Assembly: GCA_900548275.1 (NCBI GenBank)
Contig: URJY01000003.1
Span: forward strand, 62,001-126,000
Length of the DNA: 64,000 nt
Reading direction: 5' to 3'
Source of the DNA: an uncultured Opitutales bacterium
GTDB taxonomy: Bacteria; Verrucomicrobiota; Verrucomicrobiia; Opitutales; Intestinicryptomonadaceae
The first letter of the stretch is position 1. The number at the start of each line of letters is the position of its first letter. Below are positions 42,281-51,068 of this stretch, piece after piece. Under the pieces are notes generated by a model. That model had not been told where the DNA came from. It ran no database searches and saw only the letters and a list, made by a program, of their open reading frames with translations. The translations under genes and the position numbers were made by a program.

Positions 42281-43441
42281 ATGAGCGATTCCTACACAGC
42301 TATTTTGGCACTCGAAGACGGCAGCGTCTTCAGGGGACGCGCGTTCGGCGCAAAGAAAACGGTCGTCGGCGAGGCGGTATTCAATACGTCGATGACGGGC
42401 TACCAAGAAGTTCTTACAGACCCGTCCTATTTCGGTCAAATCGTTACAATGACGGCGGTCGAAGTGGGCAACTACGGCGTGAACAAGGCGGACGAAGAAT
42501 CCGACGGCATCAAGGTCAAGGGCTTTGTCGTGCGCGAAGTAAGCCCCATCCCGAGCAGCTGGCGCAGCGAGCAGTCGCTTCAGGAATATCTGGAAAAGGG
42601 CGGCGTGCCCGCAATCAGCGGGGTCGACACGCGCGCAATCACAAAGAAGCTCCGCAGCGTCGGCGCAATGAAGGCGTGCCTTTCGACCGAGGGAATTTCG
42701 GCGGAGGAGGCCGTCGCAAAAGCCCGCGGTTGGGAGGGCTTGGTAGGTGTCGACTACGTCAAGGAAGTCTCCTGCAAGGCACCCTATAAGTTCGACGTCG
42801 ACGGCGAAATTTTGAAGCCGTTCACGGTGGAGGGAACAACGCTCTACAATTTCAAGCGCACGACTCCGCTGTTCAAATGCGCGGCAATCGACTACGGCGC
42901 GAAGACGTCGATTTTCAAGCGTCTTGCGTTCCACGGTTTCGACGTAACGGTTTTCCCCGCAGACACTCCCGCCGAAAAAATCATTGAATTTTCGCCCGAG
43001 GCGGTGTTCCTTTCCAACGGCCCCGGCGACCCGTCGGCTGTTCATTACGCGCACGAATGCGTATCGAAACTTATCCGAAAATATCCGACGTTCGGCATCT
43101 GTCTGGGGCACCAGATAATCACGCACGCAATCGGGGCGCATACGTACAAGCTCAAGTTCGGGCACAGGGGCGGCAACCAGCCCGTCAAGAATCTCGAAAC
43201 GGGCATTGTTTCGATTACGTCGCAGAACCACGGTTTTGCCGCCGACGCAAAGTCGGTCGAAAACGCGGGCGCAATCGTTACGGAAATCAACCTCAACGAC
43301 AACACGGTAGAGGGCTTGCGCCACAAGGACCTGCCCGTATTCTCGGTTCAGTACCACCCCGAGGCTGCCCCCGGTCCGAACGACGCGGACAGGCTTTTTG
43401 CCGACTTCCACAAACTTGTATCCAAAGTTTACGGAAAATAA
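42281..43441 (+). CDS. carA: Carbamoyl-phosphate synthase small subunit
   Basis: 386 residues. Glutaminase subunit that feeds ammonia to CarB for pyrimidine and arginine synthesis. The N-terminal domain (LEDGSVFRGRAFG, FNTSMTGYQEVLTDPSY) and class I glutamine amidotransferase domain with nucleophile Cys274 in GICLGHQ, then TSQNHGFA and QYHPEAAPGPND are canonical. carB is not adjacent; two aldolase genes follow instead. Confidence 0.97.
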   Translation: MSDSYTAILALEDGSVFRGRAFGAKKTVVGEAVFNTSMTGYQEVLTDPSYFGQIVTMTAVEVGNYGVNKADEESDGIKVKGFVVREVSPIPSSWRSEQSLQEYLEKGGVPAISGVDTRAITKKLRSVGAMKACLSTEGISAEEAVAKARGWEGLVGVDYVKEVSCKAPYKFDVDGEILKPFTVEGTTLYNFKRTTPLFKCAAIDYGAKTSIFKRLAFHGFDVTVFPADTPAEKIIEFSPEAVFLSNGPGDPSAVHYAHECVSKLIRKYPTFGICLGHQIITHAIGAHTYKLKFGHRGGNQPVKNLETGIVSITSQNHGFAADAKSVENAGAIVTEINLNDNTVEGLRHKDLPVFSVQYHPEAAPGPNDADRLFADFHKLVSKVYGK

Positions 43442-43450
43442 AAAAAACGC

Positions 43451-43620
43451 TTGACTTCGTTTTTTCGAAGTATCTAATGCGACGACAATAGATTTTATGC
43501 AAAACTTTTCGGCAGCCTATTACTTTTACTTTAGCTTTCCAAACAAAGGCGTTCGGTAGGCGGCTTGCCCGTATTTGCATACAGAAAAAACCCGAACGCC
43601 GAGGCGGTCGGGTTTTTTTA
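43451..43620 (+). promoter_or_regulatory. Leader with possible attenuator upstream of the aldolase pair
   Basis: TTGACT (43451-43456) and CTAATG (43474-43479, 17-base spacing) form a moderate promoter right after carA. The leader contains GGCGTTCGG (43548-43556), perfectly complementary to CCGAACGCC (43592-43600), which is the 5' side of a terminator hairpin (AAAAAACCCGA / TCGGGTTTTTT, 43585-43618). The two structures exclude each other, as in attenuators. The hairpin also fits a plain carA terminator. Confidence 0.5.
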
Positions 43621-43655
43621 TTTTCAAAATTTAATTTCAACATCAAGGAAACACA

Positions 43656-44651
43656 ATGAATCAGAAATCAATGAACAGTTCCGCGAAGCACTCGGGCAGA
43701 TGGGTCGGCTTCAGGAAAGAGTTAAAAGTGCTCGATTGCACAATCAGAGACGGCGGTCTTATGAACTCCAGCCGCTTCGACGACAAGACAGTGCGCGCCG
43801 TATACGACGCCTGCGCCGACGCGGGTATCGACTACATGGAAATCGGCTACAAGAACAGCAAGAGCATTTACAGCCCCGCCGACTTCGGCGACTGGCGTTT
43901 CTGCGACGAAGACGCAATCAAGCGCATCGTCGGCGACAAGAAGCGCGACATCAAGATTTCCGTGATGGCCGACGCAGCCAAGAGCGACTACAAAACCGAG
44001 CTCGGGCCCAAGTCGGAAAGCCTTATCGATATGGTGCGCATTGCAACGTACATCCACCAGATTCCGCTCGCGCTCGACATGATTAAGCACTGCACCGATA
44101 TGGGCTACGAGACAACCGTAAACATTATGGCGGTTTCGACGGTGCGCGAAAGCGAGCTTGACGAAGGTCTCGAAATGTTCGGCGAAAGCGGAGTCGGTTC
44201 GATTTACCTCGTCGATAGCTTCGGCTCGCTCTACAGCGAACAGATTCGCTACATGATGGCGAAATATATGCGCATCGCGCACGAATACGGCAAGGAAATT
44301 GGCATACACGCGCACAACAATCTGCAGCTTGCGTTCGCGAACACGATAGAGGCGATTGTCTGCGGCGCGAATATGGTCGACGGCACGCTTGCGGGGCTCG
44401 GACGCGGCGCGGGCAACTGTCCGCTCGAGCTGCTCGTGGGCTTCCTGCACAATCCGCGCTACACAATCCGTCCGCTGCTCGAATGCGTCGAAACGGAAAT
44501 CGAGCCGATGCGCGCAAAGCTCGGCTGGGGCTTCGACTACCCGTATATGGTAACGGGCTTCCTCAACCGCCACCCCAAGAGCGCGATGGAATACAACGAG
44601 TCCGACAAGCGCGGGCAGATTGTAAATTTCTACGACGAAATGATGAAATAG
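43656..44651 (+). CDS. DRE-TIM aldolase (HMGL-like), paralog 1
   Basis: 331 residues. TIM-barrel metal-dependent lyase of the HMGL/4-hydroxy-2-oxovalerate aldolase (MhpE-like) superfamily: DRE motif VLDCTIRDGG near the start, DYMEIGYKN, VDSFGSLY and the metal motif GIHAHNNLQLAFANT, then GLGRGAGNCPLELLVG. It cleaves or condenses a carbon-carbon bond next to a keto acid or CoA ester; the substrate is unknown. A close paralog follows. Homologs of this type often serve in capsule or sugar-acid clusters, but no such genes are here. Confidence 0.85.
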   Translation: MNQKSMNSSAKHSGRWVGFRKELKVLDCTIRDGGLMNSSRFDDKTVRAVYDACADAGIDYMEIGYKNSKSIYSPADFGDWRFCDEDAIKRIVGDKKRDIKISVMADAAKSDYKTELGPKSESLIDMVRIATYIHQIPLALDMIKHCTDMGYETTVNIMAVSTVRESELDEGLEMFGESGVGSIYLVDSFGSLYSEQIRYMMAKYMRIAHEYGKEIGIHAHNNLQLAFANTIEAIVCGANMVDGTLAGLGRGAGNCPLELLVGFLHNPRYTIRPLLECVETEIEPMRAKLGWGFDYPYMVTGFLNRHPKSAMEYNESDKRGQIVNFYDEMMK

Positions 44652-44662
44652 TTTCGCGAACC

Positions 44663-44696
44663 GCCGCACGTCGAAACGGCGTGCGGCTTTTTTTTT
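44663..44696 (+). terminator. Terminator between the two aldolase genes
   Basis: CCGCACG and CGTGCGG form a stem followed by nine T. The next start codon lies only 5 bases after the T run, leaving no room for another promoter, so partial read-through seems required. Confidence 0.75.
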
Positions 44697-44701
44697 ACAC
44701 T

Positions 44702-45703
44702 ATGAAAACTTTCAACGAGCGGAAGTCGGACGAAATCCACAGGGAGGTTATGGGGATGATTCGTTCCGACGTAAAAGTTCTCGACTGTACGATACGCGAC
44801 GGCGGGGCGGTCAACGACAGCAATTTCGACGACAGGACCGTGCGCGCCGTGTACGACGCCTGCGCCGACGCGGGTATCGACTATATGGAAATCGGCTACA
44901 AGAACGACGAAAAGTTCTTCGACCCGCAAAAGTTCGGCAAGTGGCGTTTCTGCCGCGAAGACGACATCAAGCGCGTAATCGGCGACAACAGACGCGACAT
45001 CAAGCTTGCCGCCATGCTCGATGCGGGCAAGTCGAATCCGAGGACTGCGCTTGTCGAAAAATCGGCAAGCCCCGTCGATTTGATACGCGTTGCCACTTAC
45101 GCAAAGACGCTTTCCGAAGCCCTCGACACCGTTGCGTACGCCGCCGATTTGGGCTACGAGACGAGCGTAAACATTATGGCAATCTCGACGCTTTCCGAGC
45201 GCGAACTCAACTGCGCGTTCGAAGCCGCCGCCGAAAGCCGCGCCGACATCGTCTATATGATGGACAGTTTCGGCGGTCTCGATCCGCACAGGCTCCGCTA
45301 CGTTCTCGCCAAGTGCCGCTACATTTGCGCCGAATCCGGCAAGCGGATTGGCATGCACATCCACGACAATCTGCAGCTTGCCTTCGCAAACACGATAGAG
45401 GCGGTAGTGGGCGGCGCGGACATTGTGGATTGCACGATTGCGGGAATGGGACGCGGCGCGGGCAACTGCCGAACCGAACTGCTCACGGGGTTTTTGCAAA
45501 ATCCGCGCTTCAGAATCCGCCCGATACTCGCGTGCGTGCAGGATTACATAGAGCCGCTGCGGAAAAAATATTCGTGGGGTTTCGACTACGCATTTATGGC
45601 GACGGGGCTTGCGAATGCGCATCCGTCCTCCGCGATAGTCTACGACAAGTCTTCGGAAAAGCAGCCGCTCGCCGACTTCTTCGACACCGTCGCAAACTCG
45701 TAG
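44702..45703 (+). CDS. DRE-TIM aldolase (HMGL-like), paralog 2
   Basis: 333 residues, clearly a duplicate of the preceding gene: KVLDCTIRDGGAVNDSNFDD, the shared TVRAVYDACADAGIDYMEIG segment, and RGAGNCRTELLTGF. Differences fall at the metal motif (GMHIHDNLQLAF instead of GIHAHNN), in VYMMDSFGGLD, and in the C-terminal region, so the substrates may differ. It has no visible Shine-Dalgarno because the terminator T run sits just upstream. A strong terminator closes the unit. Confidence 0.85.
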   Translation: MKTFNERKSDEIHREVMGMIRSDVKVLDCTIRDGGAVNDSNFDDRTVRAVYDACADAGIDYMEIGYKNDEKFFDPQKFGKWRFCREDDIKRVIGDNRRDIKLAAMLDAGKSNPRTALVEKSASPVDLIRVATYAKTLSEALDTVAYAADLGYETSVNIMAISTLSERELNCAFEAAAESRADIVYMMDSFGGLDPHRLRYVLAKCRYICAESGKRIGMHIHDNLQLAFANTIEAVVGGADIVDCTIAGMGRGAGNCRTELLTGFLQNPRFRIRPILACVQDYIEPLRKKYSWGFDYAFMATGLANAHPSSAIVYDKSSEKQPLADFFDTVANS

Positions 45704-45726
45704 CCCGCCGCATTCCCCGCGCAAGG

Positions 45727-45752
45727 CGGACGCCGTTGGCGTCCGTTTTTTT
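45727..45752 (+). terminator. Intrinsic terminator
   Basis: GGACGCC, loop GTT, GGCGTCC and a T run, closing the aldolase unit. Confidence 0.8.
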
Positions 45753-45797
45753 ATCTATTGACGCGGCGGTTTCATAAATCTTAAAGTTGAATATGTT

Positions 45798-46739
45798 ATG
45801 AAACATCAATATTCCGTTTTTGCGGCGTTGTTGTTTGCCTCCAACGCGCACGCGTTGATTGTCTTCGGAAAGTCGAACGAAGAGGCGCAGGTTGACTACT
45901 CGAATGCGAACGCGGCGCAGGCTTCGGTTGTTTCGACGGCGTCGAACTGTTCGGCGGTCTACATCGGCAACGGCTGGTTTTTGACGGCGAACCACGTTTC
46001 GGTTGCGCTCGACAGTCAAATAAAACAGAACGGAAAATTCGCGTCGGTCGACAGAATCGACAACACGCTCAACCAAACTTTCGGAGTCGACTTGAAGCTT
46101 TTTCACGTCGGCGACGTGCCCGCGCTTTCGGACTTGCAGTCGGTAAAGCTTTCCGCCGACATCTACTCGAAGATGTCCGACACCGTATGGGACGGCGACA
46201 CGCTCGTTCGCGGCTCGGAATTGTTGCTTGTCGGCGCGGGATACGGCAGGAGCGCAAATTCCGCCTCCGACTCGACGACCGTTCCAAACGACGGCAGGCT
46301 CGGCACAATCCGCTTCGGGACAGCCACTGCAATAAGCAAGGCAACCTGCGAAGTTTGGGACGGAAACAATCGGCAGTTCGGCACGAGCGACTACCCCGTG
46401 ATTGAAATCGTGGCGGAAGCCCGCGATGGCGCGGCGGGTGCATTGACCGGCGATTCGGGCAGCGGAATGTTCTTCGAATACGGCGGCGAGTTCTATCTTG
46501 TGGGCACTACCGTGTGGGTTGATTCGACCGAGTCGGCAAGCACAATTACGTTCGGGCAAATAGAGTCGGATATGGAATACAAGACGAAATATTCCCACAC
46601 CTACGGCGTGAACCTGAAAGATTTTCTCCAAGAAATATGGAACATTACGGGCGTTCCCGTTCCCGAACCGTCGGATTTTGCGGCGGCTTTCGGTCTGCTT
46701 GCGCTCGGGTTTGCGGGGTATCGGAAGTTTCGCGCATAG
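45798..46739 (+). CDS. PEP-CTERM-anchored trypsin-like serine protease
   Basis: 313 residues. Signal peptide 1-19 (ASNAHA). The trypsin fold shows His66 (FLTANHVS), Asp98 (FGVDLKLF) and Ser220 (TGDSGSGMF), so the triad is complete. The C-terminus has VPEPSD (288-293), a hydrophobic helix and YRKFRA, the PEP-CTERM sorting signal read by exosortase. It is thus exported, processed and probably surface- or EPS-associated. No exosortase gene is in the window. It stands alone between two terminators. Confidence 0.88.
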   Translation: MKHQYSVFAALLFASNAHALIVFGKSNEEAQVDYSNANAAQASVVSTASNCSAVYIGNGWFLTANHVSVALDSQIKQNGKFASVDRIDNTLNQTFGVDLKLFHVGDVPALSDLQSVKLSADIYSKMSDTVWDGDTLVRGSELLLVGAGYGRSANSASDSTTVPNDGRLGTIRFGTATAISKATCEVWDGNNRQFGTSDYPVIEIVAEARDGAAGALTGDSGSGMFFEYGGEFYLVGTTVWVDSTESASTITFGQIESDMEYKTKYSHTYGVNLKDFLQEIWNITGVPVPEPSDFAAAFGLLALGFAGYRKFRA

Positions 46740-46774
46740 TAGCGGAGAATTTTCCCGCCGACATTTTCCGCCGA

Positions 46775-46812
46775 CAAAAAAACGCCGTCGAAAATCCGAC
46801 GGCGTTTTCCGT
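46775..46812. terminator. Bidirectional terminator between the protease and prs
   Basis: AAAAACGCCGTCG and CGACGGCGTTTT around AAAATC; suited to both convergent genes. Confidence 0.8.
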
Positions 46813-46831
46813 TTTGCAAACTGTCTTTCGC

Positions 46832-47785
46832 TTAGAAGCCCTTTACCTTGAAGAGCGACGTTACCGACATATTGTTGTGGATGCGCAAAATCGCCTCCGT
46901 CAGCAGGTTGGCAACGCTCAAAACCGTAATCGGGTAGTCGGCGTAGCGCGGGTCGGGCGGAGTGGAGTCGGTGATGATAAGTTCGTCGAGCCACTTTTCC
47001 GAGAGTCTGTCGTACGCGCTGTCGGTCAGAACCGCGTGCGTAACCGCTGCGCGAACCGTCTTTGCGCCCTTGTCCTTGAGAATCTTAGCTGCCGCGGTGA
47101 GCGTACCCGCAGTTTCGGTCATATCGTCGCAAATGAGGATGTCGCGACCTTCGACTTCGCCCACAAGGCTTGTCGCTTCGACGACTTCCGCGCTGATTCT
47201 GCGCTTTGCGATGAAACCGAGCTGGCAGTTGAAAAGCGTCGCATAGGCTTGCGCGCGCTTCAGACCGCCTACGTCGGGCGCGAAAATCGTGAGGTTGTCG
47301 ACGGGCTGGTTCTTCAGGTATTCGTAAATTACGGGCGACGCGTATAGGTGGTCGCAGGGGATGTCGAAGAAGCCCTGAATCTGGTTCGCGTGCAGGTCGA
47401 GGGTCAGAACTCTGTTTGCGCCCGCCGCAACGAGCAGGTTCGCCACGAGCTTTGCGGTAATCGGAACGCGCGGCTGGTCTTTTCTGTCTTGGCGTGCGTA
47501 GCCGAAGAAGGGCAGTACGGCGGTAATGCGCTTTGCCGAAGCCCTGCGCGCGGCGTCAATCATAATCAGCAGCTCCATAAAGCTGTCGTTCGTGGGACGG
47601 CTTGTGGGCTGAATGATGAACACGTCGTCGCCGCGGATATGGTCGATGATTTTTACGAAAGTTTCGCTGTCGGGGAAGGATTCGACCAATGCGTTTCCGA
47701 GCGGCAGCGACAACTGTTTACATATCGCTTCGGCGAGCGCGGGGTGCGTTCTGCCTGTGAAGATTTTCAGATTGTCGATTTTCAT
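46832..47785 (-). CDS. prs: Ribose-phosphate pyrophosphokinase
   Basis: 317 residues. Makes PRPP from ribose 5-phosphate and ATP, the substrate used by HisG and by nucleotide synthesis. Family motifs: ESFPDSETFVKI, PFFGYARQDRKDQPR (ATP loop), LDLHANQIQGFF, VVEATSLVGEVEGRD, and the PRPP loop ICDDMTETAGTL. It is slightly variant at the usual VDDMIDTGGT (ICDDMTETAGT), which is common in this group. It is a single-gene unit. Confidence 0.96.
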   Translation of the reverse strand: MKIDNLKIFTGRTHPALAEAICKQLSLPLGNALVESFPDSETFVKIIDHIRGDDVFIIQPTSRPTNDSFMELLIMIDAARRASAKRITAVLPFFGYARQDRKDQPRVPITAKLVANLLVAAGANRVLTLDLHANQIQGFFDIPCDHLYASPVIYEYLKNQPVDNLTIFAPDVGGLKRAQAYATLFNCQLGFIAKRRISAEVVEATSLVGEVEGRDILICDDMTETAGTLTAAAKILKDKGAKTVRAAVTHAVLTDSAYDRLSEKWLDELIITDSTPPDPRYADYPITVLSVANLLTEAILRIHNNMSVTSLFKVKGF

Positions 47786-47986
47786 TCGTTTGCAGTGTTG
47801 CCTTTTGAGGCGTTAAACCAATTCTTACAAAGCTAATTCGGCGCATTTTGAAGTCAAGAGTAAAACGCGCCGATGTACCGTCGGGGCGGGTTTTGCGAAA
47901 AACGCGCGCGGCGGTTTTACAAAGGGTTGACTTGCACGCCGAATCTGATAACAGTGTCGGCTTTTGATTAAAAATTTCGGCGCAAA

Positions 47987-48802
47987 ATGTGGTATTATGT
48001 CAAAGATAGCCAGAAGGTCGGTCCCGTTTCGGACGCGGCGATGATGGTGCTTGTCTCTTCGGGGAAAATCGGCAAAAAGACCAAGGTTTGGACTCCGCAC
48101 CAAAAGGATTGGTGCGATTTCGAGCAGTCCTCGCTCTGCCGCCGCATGTCGTCGGCAAGGAGCAGCAGGCATCTTGTACAGCTCGACAAAATCACGTACG
48201 TTTTCAGGTCGTTGATGGTCGTTCTCGTCGTCTGTCTGGGCTACCAGATTTTCTTCCAGACCGAAACGCTCGAATCGTATTCGGGTTTCCTGAACGTTTC
48301 GGACGCCGCCGGCAGGCTCGAGGTGTCTCTTGTCTGCGCCGAAAATGCGATGCTCAACAGGCTGATTTCGCTGATTATATTCGGTCTGTTTGTGGCGACA
48401 GCCGTCTGCGGGTTTAAATGGATGAAGTCGGCGGCGACTGTTTCGAAGCTCGTTTCCAAGCGGTTTCCGTACTCGGTTGCGATGGCGACGTGGTCGTTTT
48501 TCATCCCGATTCTCAACCTGATTGTCCCCTACGGCATTGTAATGCACACGCTCGCTTCGTCGATGAAGGGCAGGCGTTTCGGTGTCTGGCATTTCACCCT
48601 CGTCTTTATGTGGGGCGTGTTCTGGTTCGTGTCGCTCGTGTTTTTGTTCGCGTCGATATTTCTGATTCCGTCGAAATGTCCGTCCGAGCTGATTGCTCCG
48701 TTTTACCACGCGAAGATTTTCGTCTCTTCCGTGTACGCCGTAGCGGTTCTGATTACGCTCGCGATAGTATCGGTATTTATTCGTATCAGCGCAACTATCT
48801 GA
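47987..48802 (+). CDS. GYF_2 / DUF4328 membrane protein
   Basis: 271 residues. The N-terminal 50 residues are a GYF_2 domain (MWYYVKDSQKVGPVSDAAMM, SGKIGKKTKVW). After a basic linker come about five membrane helices: about 68-85, 120-140, 165-190, 200-225 and 240-265, with the DUF4328-like AMATWSFFIPILNLIVPYGI. Function is unknown. It is the second GYF_2 protein in the window; the other sits in the GTPase cluster. Monocistronic. Confidence 0.8.
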   Translation: MWYYVKDSQKVGPVSDAAMMVLVSSGKIGKKTKVWTPHQKDWCDFEQSSLCRRMSSARSSRHLVQLDKITYVFRSLMVVLVVCLGYQIFFQTETLESYSGFLNVSDAAGRLEVSLVCAENAMLNRLISLIIFGLFVATAVCGFKWMKSAATVSKLVSKRFPYSVAMATWSFFIPILNLIVPYGIVMHTLASSMKGRRFGVWHFTLVFMWGVFWFVSLVFLFASIFLIPSKCPSELIAPFYHAKIFVSSVYAVAVLITLAIVSVFIRISATI

Positions 48803-48847
48803 AACACTTCACGCGGTAGTTTGCCGACGCCGTGCGGTTTGCGGCGG

Positions 48848-49849
48848 TCAGTTCGTTTTCGCCTTCGAAAAATCGAGGTCGACGTACACGGGGTAGTGGT
48901 CGCTCGCGCCGTTTATGCCCCTGAATACTCCCGCCTTGCCCGAGACGAAATCACGCATCTGCGGCGAAACCAGAAAGAAGTCGTATCTGAACGCCGCGTT
49001 CTTTTTCGTCCAAACGTAGGTGTGCGCCATCCCCGCCGAATCGGACTGCTCGAGAAGTTCGAGTTTCAGCTTTTTCAGATTGCGCAAAAGTGCCTGCGAG
49101 GGTTCCTGATTGAAGTCGCCCGCCACAATTACGTTCCGTTTTTTTCCGATTTCGGAAACGATTCTCGCGTCTATCGCCCGAAGCTCCGCGAATCTGAACG
49201 GTATGAAATTTTCGTCCGACTTCCGCGCTCCCTGTGGACTTTTGAGGTGCACAGCGAATGCGTGCCACGTTGTGCCGAGCGTTTCGAACTGCGCCCCGAG
49301 CGTCCCGCGCGGCGAGTATCGGTTGTCGCCGCGGAACGGGAATTTTATGTCGCAGCAGTCGAAGAATTTATTCGGCTTTATGCGCGAGAGCATCGCAAGG
49401 CGCGACGGCGAATCGTAGCGGGTCGTCGAAATGTAGTTGTAGACAAGCCCGTCCTTCGCCAAGTCGTTGCGCAGTTCCCTGAGAAATTCGATGTCGCCCA
49501 TCTCGTCGATTAGCACGACGTCGGCGTTTATCGCAACGAGCGCGCGGCGCAGGGCGGCTTTCTCGGCTTCGGGTTTCGGCGCGTGTATGTATTTGCCGTC
49601 AACGCGCCGCCCCGCAACAGAGTAGTTGCGGACGTTCCACGTGCACACGCGCACCTTGCCCGTTTCGGCGGATTCCCTTGCGGGGACATCGTCGAAGACC
49701 TCCGCCGATTTGCCGAGTTGCCGCTCGGTGTCGGGGGCGAAGAGCGCCCACAGAACCCAGAGTGCGAGCAGCACCGCCGCCTGCGCGGCGCGCTTGGGCG
49801 AAAGTTTGCGGACGCGCTTGCGGCTACGGCTGATAGGGGGATTTTTCAC
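48848..49849 (-). CDS. Endonuclease/exonuclease/phosphatase-fold protein, membrane-anchored
   Basis: 333 residues. A basic start and one hydrophobic helix (about 22-40, AQAAVLLALWVLWALFA) precede an EEP domain with VCTWNVRNYS, a DVVLIDEMGD segment (where most have QE), VIVAGDFNQEP and GASDHYPVYVDLDF. It is a Mg-dependent phosphodiesterase or nuclease of unknown substrate, probably facing outside. Its start lies within the 3' end of ribE (26-base overlap), so translation is probably coupled. Confidence 0.82.
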   Translation of the reverse strand: MKNPPISRSRKRVRKLSPKRAAQAAVLLALWVLWALFAPDTERQLGKSAEVFDDVPARESAETGKVRVCTWNVRNYSVAGRRVDGKYIHAPKPEAEKAALRRALVAINADVVLIDEMGDIEFLRELRNDLAKDGLVYNYISTTRYDSPSRLAMLSRIKPNKFFDCCDIKFPFRGDNRYSPRGTLGAQFETLGTTWHAFAVHLKSPQGARKSDENFIPFRFAELRAIDARIVSEIGKKRNVIVAGDFNQEPSQALLRNLKKLKLELLEQSDSAGMAHTYVWTKKNAAFRYDFFLVSPQMRDFVSGKAGVFRGINGASDHYPVYVDLDFSKAKTN

Positions 49850-50441
49850 GGTTGCCCGTAGCGATTTTTTCCACGTATTTTGCGAGGATGTCGAATTCGA
49901 GGTTTACGAATTTGCCCGCTTTGCAGTCCTTGAGGTTTGTGGCTTCGAGGGTGTGCGGAATCAGCCACACTGCGAGCGAGTCGGCGTGGGCTTCGGCAAT
50001 CGTCAGCGAAATTCCGTCGACGGCGATGCTGCCCTTGTAGACTACGTAGTTCGAAAATTCCCTCGGAACGGCGACGCGCAGGTAGTAGTTCTTGCCGCGC
50101 TGTTCGAAGTCGAGCACCGAGCTGCGCACGTCGACGTGCCCGCTTACGAAGTGCCCGCCGAGCCGCGCGTTGGCGGCAAGCGGTCTTTCAAGATTGACAA
50201 GCGAGCCGCGTACGAGCCCTTCGAAGCTCGTCAGCCTTATCGTCTCTTCGAGCAGTTCGAACGATACCACGTTTCCCTCCCGCCCGACGAGCGTAAGGCA
50301 GCAGCCGTTGCACGCAAGCGAGTCGCCCTCGGAGAGCGATTCGGCTATGAAGTCGGGTACGTCGAGCTTTAGCAGCCACGCGGCCTTTTTTTCCTCGAAA
50401 GAAACCACTTTTCCCGTGGCTTCGACTATGCCTGTAAACAT
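49824..50441 (-). CDS. ribE: Riboflavin synthase alpha chain
   Basis: 205 residues. Converts two 6,7-dimethyl-8-ribityllumazines to riboflavin. The start MFTGIVEATGKV is the conserved N-terminus, so ATG 50441 is chosen over an ATG 42 bases upstream. Two lumazine-binding repeats: the first includes GDSLACNGCCLTLV; the second GHFVSGHVDV and GSIAVDGISLTI. No FMN riboswitch was seen upstream, where a promoter lies. Confidence 0.95.
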   Translation of the reverse strand: MFTGIVEATGKVVSFEEKKAAWLLKLDVPDFIAESLSEGDSLACNGCCLTLVGREGNVVSFELLEETIRLTSFEGLVRGSLVNLERPLAANARLGGHFVSGHVDVRSSVLDFEQRGKNYYLRVAVPREFSNYVVYKGSIAVDGISLTIAEAHADSLAVWLIPHTLEATNLKDCKAGKFVNLEFDILAKYVEKIATGNREKSPYQP

Positions 50442-50481
50442 CGGAAATCCTTTTTGTTGAAATGCGTTTTGTTGGTCGGAC

Positions 50482-50509
50482 ACTTTAGTTTCGGAACGTG
50501 TCTTGTCAA
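50482..50509 (-). promoter_or_regulatory. Probable promoter of ribE
   Basis: On the minus strand TTGACA (50504-50509), 16 bases, TAAAGT (50482-50487), about 40 bases before the start codon. Confidence 0.5.
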
Positions 50510-50534
50510 GGCGATTGCTGTTCCGCGCGGCTCG

Positions 50535-50915
50535 CTATTTCGAATAGCGGCGTTTCTTCGAGTAGAGGCGGTCGTGAATGACTTTTTCGAGGCGCAGCAG
50601 CTGGTAGTCGGAACGCCGCGCGACTATCGACTCGAGATTTTCCATAAACGAGTCTGGCGTGTAGTTCGCCGATTCGAGCAGGTACATTATGATTGCGTCG
50701 CGGTGCACGCGCAGGTACGACTTTTTCTCCTCGCCCTTCGGCGCGATTCCGTTCGAAGTGTGCCCCATTATTTTGCCCGTGTTGAAGCTGTCGCGCACGA
50801 ACTGGTCTGACCTGCCGATTATGTTGCCCGCCTCCTTGGGACTGAACCATTCCTGATTTTCTGGAACGAGCGAGGCGAAGTGTTCGCTCGGGTCTATCGG
50901 ATGTCCGTTTTTCAT
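50535..50915 (-). CDS. Small HTH DNA-binding protein (MerR/excisionase-like)
   Basis: 126 residues. EWFSPKEAGNIIGRSDQFVRDSFNTGKIMGH is a helix-turn-helix plus wing of the HTH_17/MerR-type, with a following KKSYLRVHRDAIIMYLLE segment. The helical C-terminal 45 residues are basic. No effector domain was seen. It is divergent from an XRE-type regulator across an AT-rich 150-base region, which suggests paired control. Overall GC fits the backbone, so it is perhaps a domesticated element gene. Confidence 0.7.
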   Translation of the reverse strand: MKNGHPIDPSEHFASLVPENQEWFSPKEAGNIIGRSDQFVRDSFNTGKIMGHTSNGIAPKGEEKKSYLRVHRDAIIMYLLESANYTPDSFMENLESIVARRSDYQLLRLEKVIHDRLYSKKRRYSK

Positions 50916-51068
50916 TTTCCGTCTGTCTCCTTGTTGCGTTTTTTAATAGTATATATCATATGTAATTATTTTGATTGAGATTTATTCATTTCGGTGCATC
51001 ATTAAAGAAAAAACAATTATTACATAATATCCGATAATGTCAACCGAAAAATAGAAAAATTCTACTTT
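50916..51068. promoter_or_regulatory. AT-rich divergent control region between two HTH genes
   Basis: Much more AT-rich than its flanks. It contains an imperfect dyad ACATAATATCCGATAATGT (51022-51040) and a TATATCATATG stretch near 50950. Promoters for both divergent regulators must lie here; exact hexamers are not clear. Confidence 0.45.
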
